Assembly: GCA_945877175.1 (NCBI GenBank)
Contig: CAMCRC010000021.1
Location: 1 to 37,046 of the forward strand
Reading direction: 5' to 3'
Length of the DNA stretch: 37,046 bases
From: Klebsiella pneumoniae
Lineage (GTDB): Bacteria; Pseudomonadota; Gammaproteobacteria; Pseudomonadales; Pseudohongiellaceae
The notes under the pieces are model-generated. The model saw only the letters and a program-made list of their open reading frames with translations, was not told the origin of the DNA and did not search any database. Positions 18,014-26,912 of the stretch are shown here, one piece after another. Within the stretch, counting starts at the first letter, position 1, and the number at the start of each line of letters is the position of its first letter. The translations under genes and the position numbers were made by a program.

Positions 18014-19279
18014 TCAGCGGAACAGATCAAGATCGACGGCTTCTGCCATCGCCTTGTAGCCTTCGTCATTGGGGTGCAGATTGTCGGTGGTGTAGGAAGG
18101 CACGAGCCGGGTGATGTGGGACGGGTCGCGGGCCGGGATCTCGAAGTCGATGATGCCGTCGAACTCGCCACTGGTGCGGATCCAGGCGTTGACCGCCTGC
18201 CGCTTAACTTCGCCTTCCGGCGTGTAATACGCGGCGCCTTCAAAGGGTGTCAACGTGGCACCGATGATCTTGATGCCACGGGCGTGGGCGCGGGTGATGA
18301 TCTGGCGGTAACCGGCAATGATCTCCTCCGGCGTCACCTCTTCCCCCGGCACCATCAGCGCGGGCATGCCGATATCATTGATGCCTTCAAGCAGCACGAT
18401 GTGGCTGACATTGGAGAGCGCCAGCACGTCGCGCTCGAAGCGCAACTGCAGGTTCTCGCCGAAGCGCGGGGAGTTTTCCTGCAGCACGCGGTTGCCGCTG
18501 ATGCCGGCATTGGCGATGGCGAAGTCGGGCACCTGCGGGTCCAGCAGCATGCGGCGCGCCAGGTAGTTCGGCCAGCGATTGTTCAGATTGGCATTGGAGC
18601 CCACGCCGTCAGTGATCGAGTCGCCCAGGGTAACGATGGTGGTGATGTTGTCACTGCGCCCCACATCGATGGCGGTGAGGTAATTCCAGACAGGGATTTC
18701 TTCTGCAGTATTGAATGGCACGCTGCCGGTGAAGTCGCCGGGGGCCGACACATAGCTGGTCTGCGCCGCCGCAAGATGGGTGGTGACGGTGCCACTGGGC
18801 GCCGGAATGTAGAGACTCACGGCCAGATTGCTGAGCTGCGGCACGGTGAATGCTACCGGGTCGCTGAACACCAGGCCGCCACGGGCGATGGTGATGCTCT
18901 CTTCGCCTCCGAAGGTCAGGCGGGTCAGCGACTCGGGCACGACAGCGCTGCCTTCGGACTGCAGGGCGATGGTGGCCGAGCCGATCTGCAGACGCTTGTT
19001 GCCGTGGGTGTTGGACAAGCGCACCCGCACCACATCGCCGCCGGCACTGCTGTGCACGATCAGCCGCAGGGTCTGGTTGTCATAGGCATCGGTAATCGCC
19101 TCCGGTGGCAACAGGCCCGGCGGCAGTGAACTGGGGGCGGCAGCCCAGGTGGTCACCCAGTTCAGGTCCTGCTGCGCCAGGGCCAGGGGCGTGAACGCAA
19201 TCAGCAGGGCACTGGCGAGCACACGCAGAGTGTGCAGGAAAGTCGGTCGGAACAGGTGGTGCGCGAGGGTGTTGTTCAT
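18014..19279 (-). CDS. Exported SGNH/GDSL hydrolase
   Basis: This 421-residue protein has a signal peptide (hydrophobic core VLASALLIAFTPLALA, cleavage near residue 35, before QQD) and a C-terminal SGNH hydrolase domain. The SGNH blocks are visible: GDSITDG with S221, GISGNRVL, LEGINDIG, and DNLHPNDEGY with D399 and H402. The first 190 mature residues form a beta-rich accessory domain (WVTTWAAAPSS at the start), as seen in rhamnogalacturonan acetylesterase-like and secreted esterase families. It probably removes an acyl group from a sugar or lipid in the periplasm or outside. The ATG at 19279 is preferred because AAGAAG lies just upstream; an ATG at 19285 is possible. Confidence 0.85.
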   Translation of the reverse strand: MNNTLAHHLFRPTFLHTLRVLASALLIAFTPLALAQQDLNWVTTWAAAPSSLPPGLLPPEAITDAYDNQTLRLIVHSSAGGDVVRVRLSNTHGNKRLQIGSATIALQSEGSAVVPESLTRLTFGGEESITIARGGLVFSDPVAFTVPQLSNLAVSLYIPAPSGTVTTHLAAAQTSYVSAPGDFTGSVPFNTAEEIPVWNYLTAIDVGRSDNITTIVTLGDSITDGVGSNANLNNRWPNYLARRMLLDPQVPDFAIANAGISGNRVLQENSPRFGENLQLRFERDVLALSNVSHIVLLEGINDIGMPALMVPGEEVTPEEIIAGYRQIITRAHARGIKIIGATLTPFEGAAYYTPEGEVKRQAVNAWIRTSGEFDGIIDFEIPARDPSHITRLVPSYTTDNLHPNDEGYKAMAEAVDLDLFR

Positions 19280-19394
19280 GGGCATCTTCTTGTTGTTATG
19301 AGCTTTTTGATGGAAAGCGCTGCAGACATCTGGGTGCTTGCCAGACTGGGGCGAAAGTAAACCACCTGCCCTCAAGAATCAATGCCGGCGCGCC

Positions 19395-19757
19395 TCAGAC
19401 GCCCGTCATGAAGCGGCTGCGGAAGGCGAAGAAAACAGCGCCCATGATGCACAGTGCACTCCAAAGATAGTCCAGTTTCAGCGGCTCTTTCAGGTAGAAC
19501 AGCGCGAAGGGCACGAACACCGTCAATGTGATGGCCTCCTGCATGATCTTGAGCTGGCCCACCGACAGCACCGTGTAGCCGATGCGGTTGGCCGGCACCT
19601 GCAGCAGGTATTCGAACAGGGCGATGCCCCAGCTGAGCAGCGCCGCGATGATCCATGGCTTCTGATTCATGTCCTTCAAGTGGGCATACCAGGCGAAGGT
19701 CATGAAGACATTGCTGAGGGTGAGCAGGGAGATCGAAACCAGGATGGGATTGTTCAT
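19395..19757 (-). CDS. DUF486 (DMT-family) small membrane protein
   Basis: This 120-residue protein has four predicted membrane helices (about 5-24, 34-52, 62-86 and 95-113) and matches the DUF486 family of the drug/metabolite transporter superfamily (AWYAHLKD; WGIALFEYLLQVPANRIGY; LSVGQLKIMQEAITL; VFVPFALFYLKEPL). Such half-size proteins are thought to dimerise in the inner membrane. The substrate is unknown. Its ATG overlaps the stop of the upstream GTPase gene (ATGA), so the two are translationally coupled. Confidence 0.88.
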   Translation of the reverse strand: MNNPILVSISLLTLSNVFMTFAWYAHLKDMNQKPWIIAALLSWGIALFEYLLQVPANRIGYTVLSVGQLKIMQEAITLTVFVPFALFYLKEPLKLDYLWSALCIMGAVFFAFRSRFMTGV

Positions 19758-21202
19758 GGCGCCTTGTTTCCAGTGCAGCGGTCAATGGCGGCGAGTGTAG
19801 CGTCCGCCAGCGTGTCCTGCATCTGCTGGCGCGCCGGGTCCCAGCGCGGCGTCTGCCCAAGTGCCGACCAGCCCGGATACTCGCGACAGCGGCGCAGCGC
19901 GCCCGGCAGCGCTTCCTGCCAGACTGTCGCGGCCAGCGTGTCCTGCAGGGCAATCTGCGCCACGGCGGCATGACCCCGCGCTTCCAGCGCCAGCACCAAG
20001 TGCAGCTGACGGGTGGCCAGCACACGCAGAATGGCTTCGTCGACCCGCAGGTAGCGGCTGCCTGTCACGGCACTGGTCACTGTCTGACTCACGCCCCGCA
20101 GCAGTCTGCGCCCGAAGCGCTGCAGCGTTGGCAGGCCACCGCCCAGCAGCGCTCCGAGGGCCGCACCCGAGCCCAGCGTGGTGCCGCCCAGCATCAGATC
20201 GATGCCGAAACCTGCCGCTGCGCCCGCCGCCGCGCCGCTTCCCAGTGTGATGCCCAGGGACGTCAAGGTCGCCGGATCGAACAGATCTTCCTGCCAGCGG
20301 CCATCGCTCAGGGGCAGATGGCCGGCATCCAGGTCCTGCCGGCTGAAGCGATAGAGTCCCAGCAGGGCATCCACGCAGACCTGTTCCCGCTCGCGGATGC
20401 GGCGGTTCAGCGTCTGCAGCGCCACAGCCAGCGCGGCCTCGTCGGTGCCGTTGCGCACCCGTATGCGGCAGGCGGCCACGTCGATGAACAGGTCAGCCAG
20501 CAACCGGGTGGCGGCGCCGCGCCGGCCGAGGGCCTGACGCTCATGCTCCTCCACCAGCCGCAGCAGCGCCGCGCCGCTCAAGTCCAGCAGTGTGGCAAGC
20601 TTCTCGTACAGGATGCGTTCGCCGCCGCGAGCCGGCGCCACCGTGTCGAAGCTCACCACCACGTGCAGGCCCAGCCGCGCCAGCGCCTCGCGCCACGCCG
20701 CTTCGCTGGGGCGCGCGTCGCCCACGAAATTGAGCAGGGGCAGCAGCGGCACCGCACAGCCAGCCAGAATCTCCAGCTCGTCGCGGTATTTGGAGAGCAC
20801 AGGGTCACGGGCATCGATGACATACAGGGCCGCATCGCACTGCAGCAACTGGCGCAGCACCTTGGCCTCCTGCTCGAAGCGGCCAGCCGCCACAGGAGAC
20901 TGAAGGAATTGCTGTACCCTCGCAGGACCGTCCAGCCGTCGCCCGGCGCCGGCAGCCTGGCTTTCGAGTATCTCAAGTAGGGCGATGGAGTCTTCCATGC
21001 CAGGGGTGTCGAACAGGGTCAGGACCGTCGTGGCGCCGATGCCCAGGCTGACGCCTTCCACATGCCGGGTGGTGCTGGGACGTGAGGATACTTCGCCAAA
21101 GTGGCTGTCCCGCGTAAGGGTGCGCAGCAGTGAGGTCTTGCCGGTGTTGGTGTGGCCGACCACGGCGATGCGCAGTGGGCCGGGTGGTCTGTGCTCAGTC
21201 AT
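19754..21202 (-). CDS. GTPase with DUF3482 domain
   Basis: This 482-residue protein has an N-terminal Era/YihA-type GTPase domain: P-loop GHTNTGKTS (residues 16-24), a threonine-rich switch region (SRPSTTRHVEG) and DTPG (65-68). A canonical NKxD motif is not obvious; LNFVGDARP sits where it would be expected. The C-terminal half corresponds to DUF3482 and includes a glycine/alanine-rich hydrophobic stretch (about 320-356) that could insert in a membrane. Function is unknown. It overlaps the upstream DUF2868 gene by 8 bp; as I recall, these two families are commonly neighbours in gammaproteobacteria, suggesting a membrane-associated complex. Confidence 0.87.
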   Translation of the reverse strand: MTEHRPPGPLRIAVVGHTNTGKTSLLRTLTRDSHFGEVSSRPSTTRHVEGVSLGIGATTVLTLFDTPGMEDSIALLEILESQAAGAGRRLDGPARVQQFLQSPVAAGRFEQEAKVLRQLLQCDAALYVIDARDPVLSKYRDELEILAGCAVPLLPLLNFVGDARPSEAAWREALARLGLHVVVSFDTVAPARGGERILYEKLATLLDLSGAALLRLVEEHERQALGRRGAATRLLADLFIDVAACRIRVRNGTDEAALAVALQTLNRRIREREQVCVDALLGLYRFSRQDLDAGHLPLSDGRWQEDLFDPATLTSLGITLGSGAAAGAAAGFGIDLMLGGTTLGSGAALGALLGGGLPTLQRFGRRLLRGVSQTVTSAVTGSRYLRVDEAILRVLATRQLHLVLALEARGHAAVAQIALQDTLAATVWQEALPGALRRCREYPGWSALGQTPRWDPARQQMQDTLADATLAAIDRCTGNKAP

Positions 21203-22592
21203 GGGGGCTCAGCCAGCCTCCTGCCGTTGCCGAGTCGGTGAACACCTGCTCGCTGCTCAGGCCAATGGTTTCAAGGCCCTGCTGCCACGCAGCACGGCGC
21301 TCTTGAGCGCAGGACGGCGGCAGGAGCAGCACGCGCAGCTCGCCGGCAAAGTGCGAGATTTCCACCAGCCAGTGCAGCGTGCCACGGTCTGGCGACAGAC
21401 GGGCATCAATCGTCAGAAGCAGCTTTGCCGGGGGCGCCGATCGCAGCCGTGCTTGCAGTGCATGACGTTGTTCACGGGAATCCACTCGATCTTCCACACG
21501 CACATCCTGGCGCAGAAGCATGCCGCGCGGAGGCCAGGAGATGTCGTTGCCCAGCTCCAGCCCACCGAGCAGCGCGCCACTGCTGCGGACATGATGCAGC
21601 GGCGCCACGCGTCCCGGGGCCGACGCAGGCGGGGCGGGATCGACGATGCCCGGGTGCACGGGCTGCGCCCCTGGCAGCAGGGCAAAGCCGGGCGAGAGCA
21701 GGTCCGGACGGCACTGCGCGCGTCGCCGCCCTTGCAGCACGTAGCAGAATGCAAAGCTCAGGGCCCGTGGCAAGACGGCATACACCAGCATGCCCCCGCT
21801 CAGCCACGACGCCCAGGCACGGCCCGCCCCCTCGCTCTGCCCACCGGGCGCAGCGCCCGTGAGCGCCGCCTGAATCATCGCCGGGTCGGGCACCGCGAAG
21901 CCCAGCAGGGATGGCAACCAGCCGAAGCCTTCGACAAAGCCGGCAAAGACACCGGCGGGCAGAATGGTGGTTTCCAGAGTGAAGGTCACATTGCGAAGAC
22001 TCAGTACTGCCAGCATGGCGAGCAGCGAGGCCCCCAGCGCCAGCAGCCACAGGCCATGGGTAATGGTGCCCAGCCACCAGCGGCCCAGGCCGTTGCGACC
22101 CAGCATGGCCAGCAGTGCACGCGCCAGCGGGTCCGTCTCGCCTGCCTCGCCCTGTCGGTCCAGTGCTGAACGCTGCAGCAGCCAGAACCAGACGCGGCCC
22201 GCCAAACCCCCGGTTGCCTGCCCCGCTACCAGCCACAGCAGTAGCGCCACGCTGTGCACACCCAGGAGACCCACCAGTGTCCACAACACGTTGACGGCAG
22301 GGTTCGCGCCACTGAAGAAGCTCAGCCCGGCCGAAAAGCCGCCCGCCAATGCCAGCACGCCCAGCCCCGCCAGCAGCAGACTGGCGCGGCGGTGCCATTG
22401 CCGGGTACGTGCGATGTAGCCCTGGGAGCGGCCAAGCGACTGGGTGATCTGCAGCAGGCTTGCCTCGTCGAGGCTGAGGGCGGGAGGCTGGGGTGCGACC
22501 GGACCCGCGCTGTCCAGCGCGTGCAGACGGACAGCTTCTGCCAGCCAGCACGCGTCGAATCGGGAAAGGGTGTCCGTGTCCGGGGTCGTCAA
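21195..22592 (-). CDS. DUF2868 membrane protein
   Basis: This 465-residue protein belongs to DUF2868: an N-terminal soluble segment (FDACWLAEAVRLHAL), two clear membrane helices at about 69-93 and 101-124, further hydrophobic helices near 185-205 and 210-232 and near 270-290, and a hydrophilic C-terminal half. Its function is not known. It is followed by the DUF3482 GTPase with an 8-bp overlap and preceded by the lipocalin-like gene with a 4-base gap, so it is the second gene of an operon. A plausible role is as membrane anchor or effector of the GTPase; that is inference from linkage. Confidence 0.85.
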   Translation of the reverse strand: MTTPDTDTLSRFDACWLAEAVRLHALDSAGPVAPQPPALSLDEASLLQITQSLGRSQGYIARTRQWHRRASLLLAGLGVLALAGGFSAGLSFFSGANPAVNVLWTLVGLLGVHSVALLLWLVAGQATGGLAGRVWFWLLQRSALDRQGEAGETDPLARALLAMLGRNGLGRWWLGTITHGLWLLALGASLLAMLAVLSLRNVTFTLETTILPAGVFAGFVEGFGWLPSLLGFAVPDPAMIQAALTGAAPGGQSEGAGRAWASWLSGGMLVYAVLPRALSFAFCYVLQGRRRAQCRPDLLSPGFALLPGAQPVHPGIVDPAPPASAPGRVAPLHHVRSSGALLGGLELGNDISWPPRGMLLRQDVRVEDRVDSREQRHALQARLRSAPPAKLLLTIDARLSPDRGTLHWLVEISHFAGELRVLLLPPSCAQERRAAWQQGLETIGLSSEQVFTDSATAGGWLSPHD

Positions 22593-22596
22593 TGCC

Positions 22597-23091
22597 TTAC
22601 TCGTAGCGACGCCAGGTCAGAGTGCCGGTCGTGCGACCCTCGGCGTTCACGATGGAGAGTTTCAGCAGGCCGTCTTCCCACGCGTAGTGGCGAACGTTGT
22701 CTTCCCCCACCCAGCTGCCCCGGGAGGGCGAGCCTTCCACATGATGCGTGACGATCTGGTTCTGGATGTCCCAGGTGACACTGCCATAGTACGCAAAGCC
22801 ACCGCTGACATTGGTGGACGACGCCGCCGCGCGGGCGGGCAGATCCTTCGGCATGCCCTGGGCCGTCATGTTGTCGTGCTCGTCGTAAGTGATGCGGCCT
22901 TCGTAATTGTTGTCCACCACGCCCCCGCCTTCCGGGAAGGAGACATAGCTGAGCAGTTCATAGTGGCCGACGAACTGTTTCTTCACGGCTTCCAGATCGG
23001 CGTCGGCCGCATTGAGCGGAGAGTCCATGGCAATGAACATCGCCACTGCTGCAGCCGCTGCGATACCCGTGAACATTCCGATTCTGCGCAT
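22597..23091 (-). CDS. Exported lipocalin-like protein
   Basis: This 164-residue protein begins with a signal-like segment (GIAAAAAVAMFIAM, residues 9-22; cleavage near NAA-DA) and continues with a short lipocalin-like barrel: FVGHYELLSYVSFPEGG, a NYEGRITYDEHDNMTAQ strand pair, GFAYYGSVTWDI and LKLSIVNAEGRTTGTLTWRRYE. Similar domains are annotated as lipocalin-like (Lipocalin_5). It may bind a small hydrophobic ligand in the periplasm. AGGGGAG lies 6 bases before the ATG and a good promoter lies further upstream, so it heads the operon that continues with DUF2868, the GTPase and DUF486. Confidence 0.85.
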   Translation of the reverse strand: MRRIGMFTGIAAAAAVAMFIAMDSPLNAADADLEAVKKQFVGHYELLSYVSFPEGGGVVDNNYEGRITYDEHDNMTAQGMPKDLPARAAASSTNVSGGFAYYGSVTWDIQNQIVTHHVEGSPSRGSWVGEDNVRHYAWEDGLLKLSIVNAEGRTTGTLTWRRYE

Positions 23092-23134
23092 GTTGTCTCC
23101 CCTTCAAGGCCTTGCTTGTTATTGATGTCCGGCG

Positions 23135-23163
23135 ATCATACGCGGGCGCTCCGGGGGCGTAAA
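23135..23163 (-). promoter_or_regulatory. Putative sigma-70 promoter of the lipocalin/DUF2868/GTPase operon
   Basis: On the minus strand TTTACG (complement of 23158-23163), 17 bases, then TATGAT (complement of 23135-23140). It lies about 45 bases before the lipocalin-like ATG. Confidence 0.5.
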
Positions 23164-23247
23164 GCCAGGCCCTGCGTGTGAAACGGGCCGCTCGTCCTGT
23201 TACACTGCGGGCCTTTTCGAACAGCTGTTCGCCCCCCGGAGACCGCC

Positions 23248-24129
23248 ATGAACCAGCAGCTGCAGCAACTCTTCGATCACCTTGACCTGGAGACGCTCGA
23301 CGACGGCCTGTTCCAGACACGCCACAAGAGTGAAGGCTGGCGCCAGATCTTCGGCGGCCAGGTGCTGGCCCAGGCGCTGCTCAGTGCCAGCCACACCGTG
23401 GAGGAAGGACGCCAGGTGCATTCGCTGCACGCCTACTTCCTGCGCCCCGGCGACAAGGAGCACCCCATTCTGTTCAAGGTGGAGAATCTGCGCGACGGCA
23501 AGAGCTTCTGCACCCGCCGCGTGACCGCCATCCAGCACGGCGTGGCGATTCTGAATCTGGCCGCCTCGTTCCAGAGACCGGAGGGTGGCCTGTCCCATCA
23601 GGAAACCATGCCCGAGGTGCCACCGCCCGAGGCCTGCCTGACCCGCAGCGAACTGGTTCACCGGTTCCGCGACAGCCTGCCTCCCGAACTGCTGGCAAAT
23701 TTCTCCCGGCCCTTTGCCATCGACCTGCGCCACGTGGACGTGGAGAACATGATGCGGCCCGAGCCGCGCCCGGCCCGACGCACGGTGTGGATGCGCGTGA
23801 ACACCGACCTGCCCGAAGATTATCCGCTGCATGCCCACATGCTGGCCTACGCCTCGGACATGACGCTGCTGGACACGAGCCTGCGCCCCCACGGCATGAG
23901 CCTGTTCTCACCGCAGTTGCAGATTGCCAGTCTCGATCATTCGATGTGGTTCCACCGGCCGTTCCGCATGGACGAGTGGTTGCTGTATGTGCAGAACAGC
24001 CCGTCCGCCTCAGCGGGGCGCGGCTTCAGTCGCGGCAACATCTTCCGGCAGAACGGCGAGCTGGTGGTGTCGGTGGCGCAGGAAGGCCTGATCCGGGTGC
24101 ACGATACGCCTCAGCGCGTAGTGCGGTGA
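23248..24129 (+). CDS. tesB: Acyl-CoA thioesterase II
   Basis: This 293-residue double-hotdog thioesterase hydrolyses medium- to long-chain acyl-CoA to the free acid and CoA. The catalytic residues fall at the same numbers as in E. coli TesB: D204 (ASDMTLLDT), S228 in place of the threonine (ASLDHSMWFH) and Q278 (VAQEGLIR). Other family blocks are FGGQVLAQAL, HAYFLRPGD, and GRSF-like GKSFCTRRV. It is full length. The 3' end overlaps the convergent GST gene by 19 bp. The 23092-23247 region upstream carries the promoter of the divergent lipocalin operon; its own promoter is not obvious. Confidence 0.94.
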   Translation: MNQQLQQLFDHLDLETLDDGLFQTRHKSEGWRQIFGGQVLAQALLSASHTVEEGRQVHSLHAYFLRPGDKEHPILFKVENLRDGKSFCTRRVTAIQHGVAILNLAASFQRPEGGLSHQETMPEVPPPEACLTRSELVHRFRDSLPPELLANFSRPFAIDLRHVDVENMMRPEPRPARRTVWMRVNTDLPEDYPLHAHMLAYASDMTLLDTSLRPHGMSLFSPQLQIASLDHSMWFHRPFRMDEWLLYVQNSPSASAGRGFSRGNIFRQNGELVVSVAQEGLIRVHDTPQRVVR

Positions 24130-24797
24130 TCGGCCAGCAGAACGCCGCGCCGCAGACAATCGTGTTCGTGTTCCTCATCGCGCCAGGGTTCTGCGAGGGC
24201 GTCCTGGTACCATTGCTGCATCGCGGGCAATTCAAGCAGCCGGGCAGCGTAGGCCTTGGCCGGTGGCGCCAGCGTCAACCCATAGGTCTGCACACGGAAG
24301 GCCACCGGGGCGAAGAAGGCGTCCACGGCAGTGAAACGTTCGCCGGCCAGAAACGGGCCGCCGAATTGTTGCAGCCCCTCACTCCACAATTCATTCAGAC
24401 GGGCGATGTCCCGCAGCAGTGGCGGCACCATGTCGTGCAGCCGGATGCGCACGCCGCAGCTCATGGAGCAGTGCTCGCGCAACGCGAAGAATCCCGAATG
24501 CATCTCGGCCGCGGCAGAACGCGCCCAGGCCCGCGTCATCCGCTCCTCGGGCCACACTGATGTGGACTGTTCGGCCAGAAATTCCGCAATTGCCAGCGAG
24601 TCCCAGATAGTGCCGTTCTCGGTGACCAGGGCCGGCACCTTGCCACTGGGCGAGAAGCGTCGGAACTCCTCCCAGTTGGAATGCGCCGTGAAGGGCACCA
24701 GCCGTTCCTCGAAGGGAATATCGAGTGCCTTCAGGAGAATCCACGGTCGCAAGGACCAGGACGAGTAGTTCTTGTTGGCGATGTAGAGAGTAAGCAT
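24111..24797 (-). CDS. Glutathione S-transferase family protein
   Basis: This 228-residue GST shares the NKNYSSWSLRPWILLKALDIPFEE opening pattern with the GST at 7390-8055. Residues 1-80 form the thioredoxin-like domain, with cis-proline in KVPALV and the DSLAIAEFL glutathione-binding turn. The rest is the helical domain, with FTAVDAFFAPVAFRVQTY. Substrate unknown; cytoplasmic. The start at 24797 agrees with the family; longer in-frame extensions upstream have no family similarity. It begins 13 bases after the stop of the cupin gene, so cupin and GST form a two-gene operon. Confidence 0.88.
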   Translation of the reverse strand: MLTLYIANKNYSSWSLRPWILLKALDIPFEERLVPFTAHSNWEEFRRFSPSGKVPALVTENGTIWDSLAIAEFLAEQSTSVWPEERMTRAWARSAAAEMHSGFFALREHCSMSCGVRIRLHDMVPPLLRDIARLNELWSEGLQQFGGPFLAGERFTAVDAFFAPVAFRVQTYGLTLAPPAKAYAARLLELPAMQQWYQDALAEPWRDEEHEHDCLRRGVLLADHRTTR

Positions 24798-24810
24798 GTG
24801 AATTGTCCGT

Positions 24811-25218
24811 CTATGAATCGACCTGGCGGTGCTGGGTGCCCTCTCCCGCCGTGATGAAGAGCATGATGCTCGGAGCATTCACACGTGCCGTGTGCCACAC
24901 TCCGCGCGGCACCAGAGCCCAGGCACCAGCCTCACGCAGCGGAAGTATCTTGTTGCCGCTCTTTTTCTCAAGGATGAAGTCCAGTGACCCGGAAATGAGC
25001 ACTACGATCTCGTCGCCCAGTGGATGCATTTCCCACACCGGCCAGTTCTGGGAAAAACTCTGCGTAGTAACCAGATACTCATTGCGAAAGTCGCCGAACT
25101 TGCCGACAGCAAGGTCCTGCCAGAAGCTGGCATCCAGGGCGATGGATTCCGCCGAGCCGTCTGCCCGCAGCCGGGCATAGTGGTCGTTCATGGTGTAGGG
25201 GCCGGGGTGCGCGCTCAT
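24811..25218 (-). CDS. Small cupin-domain protein
   Basis: This protein of about 135 residues is a single-domain cupin. The conserved barrel is seen as NWPVWEMHPLGDEIVVLISGSLDFIL (motif 1, with histidine and glutamate as likely metal ligands) and GAWALVPRGVWHTARV (motif 2, with a histidine). These proteins bind a metal and may be small dioxygenases, isomerases or sensors; the substrate is unknown. The start is uncertain: ATG at 25218 (MSAHPG) or ATG at 25191 (MNDHYA), neither with a strong ribosome binding site. It lies directly upstream of the GST gene. Confidence 0.75.
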   Translation of the reverse strand: MSAHPGPYTMNDHYARLRADGSAESIALDASFWQDLAVGKFGDFRNEYLVTTQSFSQNWPVWEMHPLGDEIVVLISGSLDFILEKKSGNKILPLREAGAWALVPRGVWHTARVNAPSIMLFITAGEGTQHRQVDS

Positions 25219-25285
25219 GGTCGGCGGGTCTCTGCGTTCTGTCCCCGAATCATAGCCGCATCCCCCGCGCGGCGGCAACGACCGG

Positions 25286-25419
25286 GTGGGAGCGAGCCTT
25301 GTGGGAGCGGGCTTGCCCGCGAACAGGGCTTGCCCCTGTGGGAGCGGGCCCTGCCCGCGAACAAGGACTGTTCGCTTGCAGGCAAGCTCCTATAGGCAAG
25401 CTCCTGCAAGCAAGCACCC
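25286..25419. repeat. REP cluster upstream of pepQ
   Basis: Two full units of the GTGGGAGCGGGC...GCCCGCGAA type lie at about 25301-25323 and 25338-25362, with a half unit at 25286-25298. An inverted unit of a second subtype (arms GTTCGCTTGCAGG / AAGCTCCTATA) lies at 25370-25394, followed by a further half unit to about 25419. Two subtypes are thus interleaved in about 130 bp between the cupin and prolidase genes. Confidence 0.85.
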
Positions 25420-25478
25420 ACAGGCCTGCCCCCTCTGTGCTATCGTCCCGCCATCGCACACACCCACAGAGAACGCCC

Positions 25479-26822
25479 ATGTCCTACGCACAGCACTATG
25501 CCCAGCACATCGAACGCCTCCTCACCCTGTACACCGACGCTCTGCTCGCCACTGGCAATTTCGAAGCCGTGCTCATTCACAGCGGTTCGGCCCGCTACCA
25601 CTATGCCGACGACCAGACGCCCCCCTTCCGCGCCTACGGACACTTCAGCCACTGGCTGCCCGCAGGCCGCCCAGAGCAGGTGCTGCTGATTCTGCCCGGG
25701 CAGACGCCCGTATATTTTCAGGTGGTGCCCAAAGACTTCTGGTATGAACAGACGGCTCACCTTGACGACTGGGTCAGCGCACAGTGGCAGGTACAGCCGC
25801 TGGAGCGCAGCGCCGCCATTGCCGAGGCGTTGCAGGGCATTCCCGGCGTCGAGATTCCCCCGCTGGCGCGCATCGCGTTCCTCGGCGAGAACACCCACTT
25901 CGCCACGGCCATGGGGCTGCCACCCGAGTGCCACAACCCCTCGGCGCTGCTGCAATGGCTCGACTTCCAGCGGGCCGTGAAATCCGACTACGAAGTGGCC
26001 TGCATCCGTGCCGCCAACCGCCTGGGGCTGGAAGGCCACACCGCCGCGCGCCGTGCGTTCGAAGCGGGCGGCAGCGAGTACGACATTCACATGGCCTACC
26101 TGCAGGCCTGCCAGATCCTTGACGAAGAGACGCCCTATACCAACATCGTGGCGCTGGACGAGAAGGCCGCGATCCTGCATTACCAGAACAAGCGCAGACA
26201 CAGTGGCGCAGACAGCCAGGTGCTGCTGATCGACGCCGGCTGCAAGGTCAACGGCTACTGTTCGGACATTACCCGCACCTTCACGCGCCCCCACACCGCC
26301 CCGCTGTTCGGCGACCTGGTGGACGCCATGGAGGCGCTGCAGTACAGCCTGATCCACAAGGTGCGCCCCGGTATTCCCTATCCCGACATCCATGTGGCGT
26401 GCCACGTGGGCATCACCAATATCCTGCTGCAGTCGGGCATCTGCCGTGGCTCGGTGGACGCACTCCTGGAACACAAGGTCAGCACCCTGTTCATGCCTCA
26501 TGGCGTCGGACATCTGCTGGGCATCCAGGTGCACGATGTGGGCGGCCGCATGAAGAACGCGCGGGGCGAGACCCAGGCCCCACCGCCGGAGTACCCGTCG
26601 TTGCGAACCACGCGCTCCACTGCCATCGGCCAGGTGTTCACCATAGAGCCCGGCCTGTACTTCATTCCCGTGCTGCTGGACCCCGAGCGCGAAGGGCCAC
26701 GCGCGAAGTTCATCGACTGGGACCTGGTGGACGCTCTCACGCCACTGGGCGGCATCCGCATTGAAGACAATGTGCTGGTGACGGCGGGCGGGGTGGAAAA
26801 TCTGACGAGGGTGTCGATCTGA
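25479..26822 (+). CDS. pepQ: Xaa-Pro dipeptidase (prolidase)
   Basis: This 447-residue M24B metallopeptidase cleaves X-Pro dipeptides. The five dinuclear metal ligands can be placed: D252 (LLIDAG), D263 (CSDITRTF), H345 (PHGVGHLLG), E390 (TIEPGLY) and E429 (RIEDNVLV). The N-terminal domain (about 1-165) has the creatinase-like fold expected of PepQ, and the length matches E. coli PepQ (443). The ATG at 25479 fits the family start, with AGAGAA upstream; the in-frame extension upstream is translated REP sequence and should not be used. It stands alone between a REP cluster and the VIT transporter gene. Confidence 0.93.
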   Translation: MSYAQHYAQHIERLLTLYTDALLATGNFEAVLIHSGSARYHYADDQTPPFRAYGHFSHWLPAGRPEQVLLILPGQTPVYFQVVPKDFWYEQTAHLDDWVSAQWQVQPLERSAAIAEALQGIPGVEIPPLARIAFLGENTHFATAMGLPPECHNPSALLQWLDFQRAVKSDYEVACIRAANRLGLEGHTAARRAFEAGGSEYDIHMAYLQACQILDEETPYTNIVALDEKAAILHYQNKRRHSGADSQVLLIDAGCKVNGYCSDITRTFTRPHTAPLFGDLVDAMEALQYSLIHKVRPGIPYPDIHVACHVGITNILLQSGICRGSVDALLEHKVSTLFMPHGVGHLLGIQVHDVGGRMKNARGETQAPPPEYPSLRTTRSTAIGQVFTIEPGLYFIPVLLDPEREGPRAKFIDWDLVDALTPLGGIRIEDNVLVTAGGVENLTRVSI

Positions 26823-26912
26823 GGGTACAGCACCCCAGTGCGGCAACACCCGATGCCCATTTCACGCATTTGCGCCTAAAGTCACCGACTCCACCCCCAA
26901 CAGGATCGCCTC

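Noticed and set aside
25299-25478. N-terminal extension of the prolidase reading frame back to 25299.
   Set aside because: The extension is translated REP sequence (WERACPRTG...) and the family begins at the ATG at 25479.
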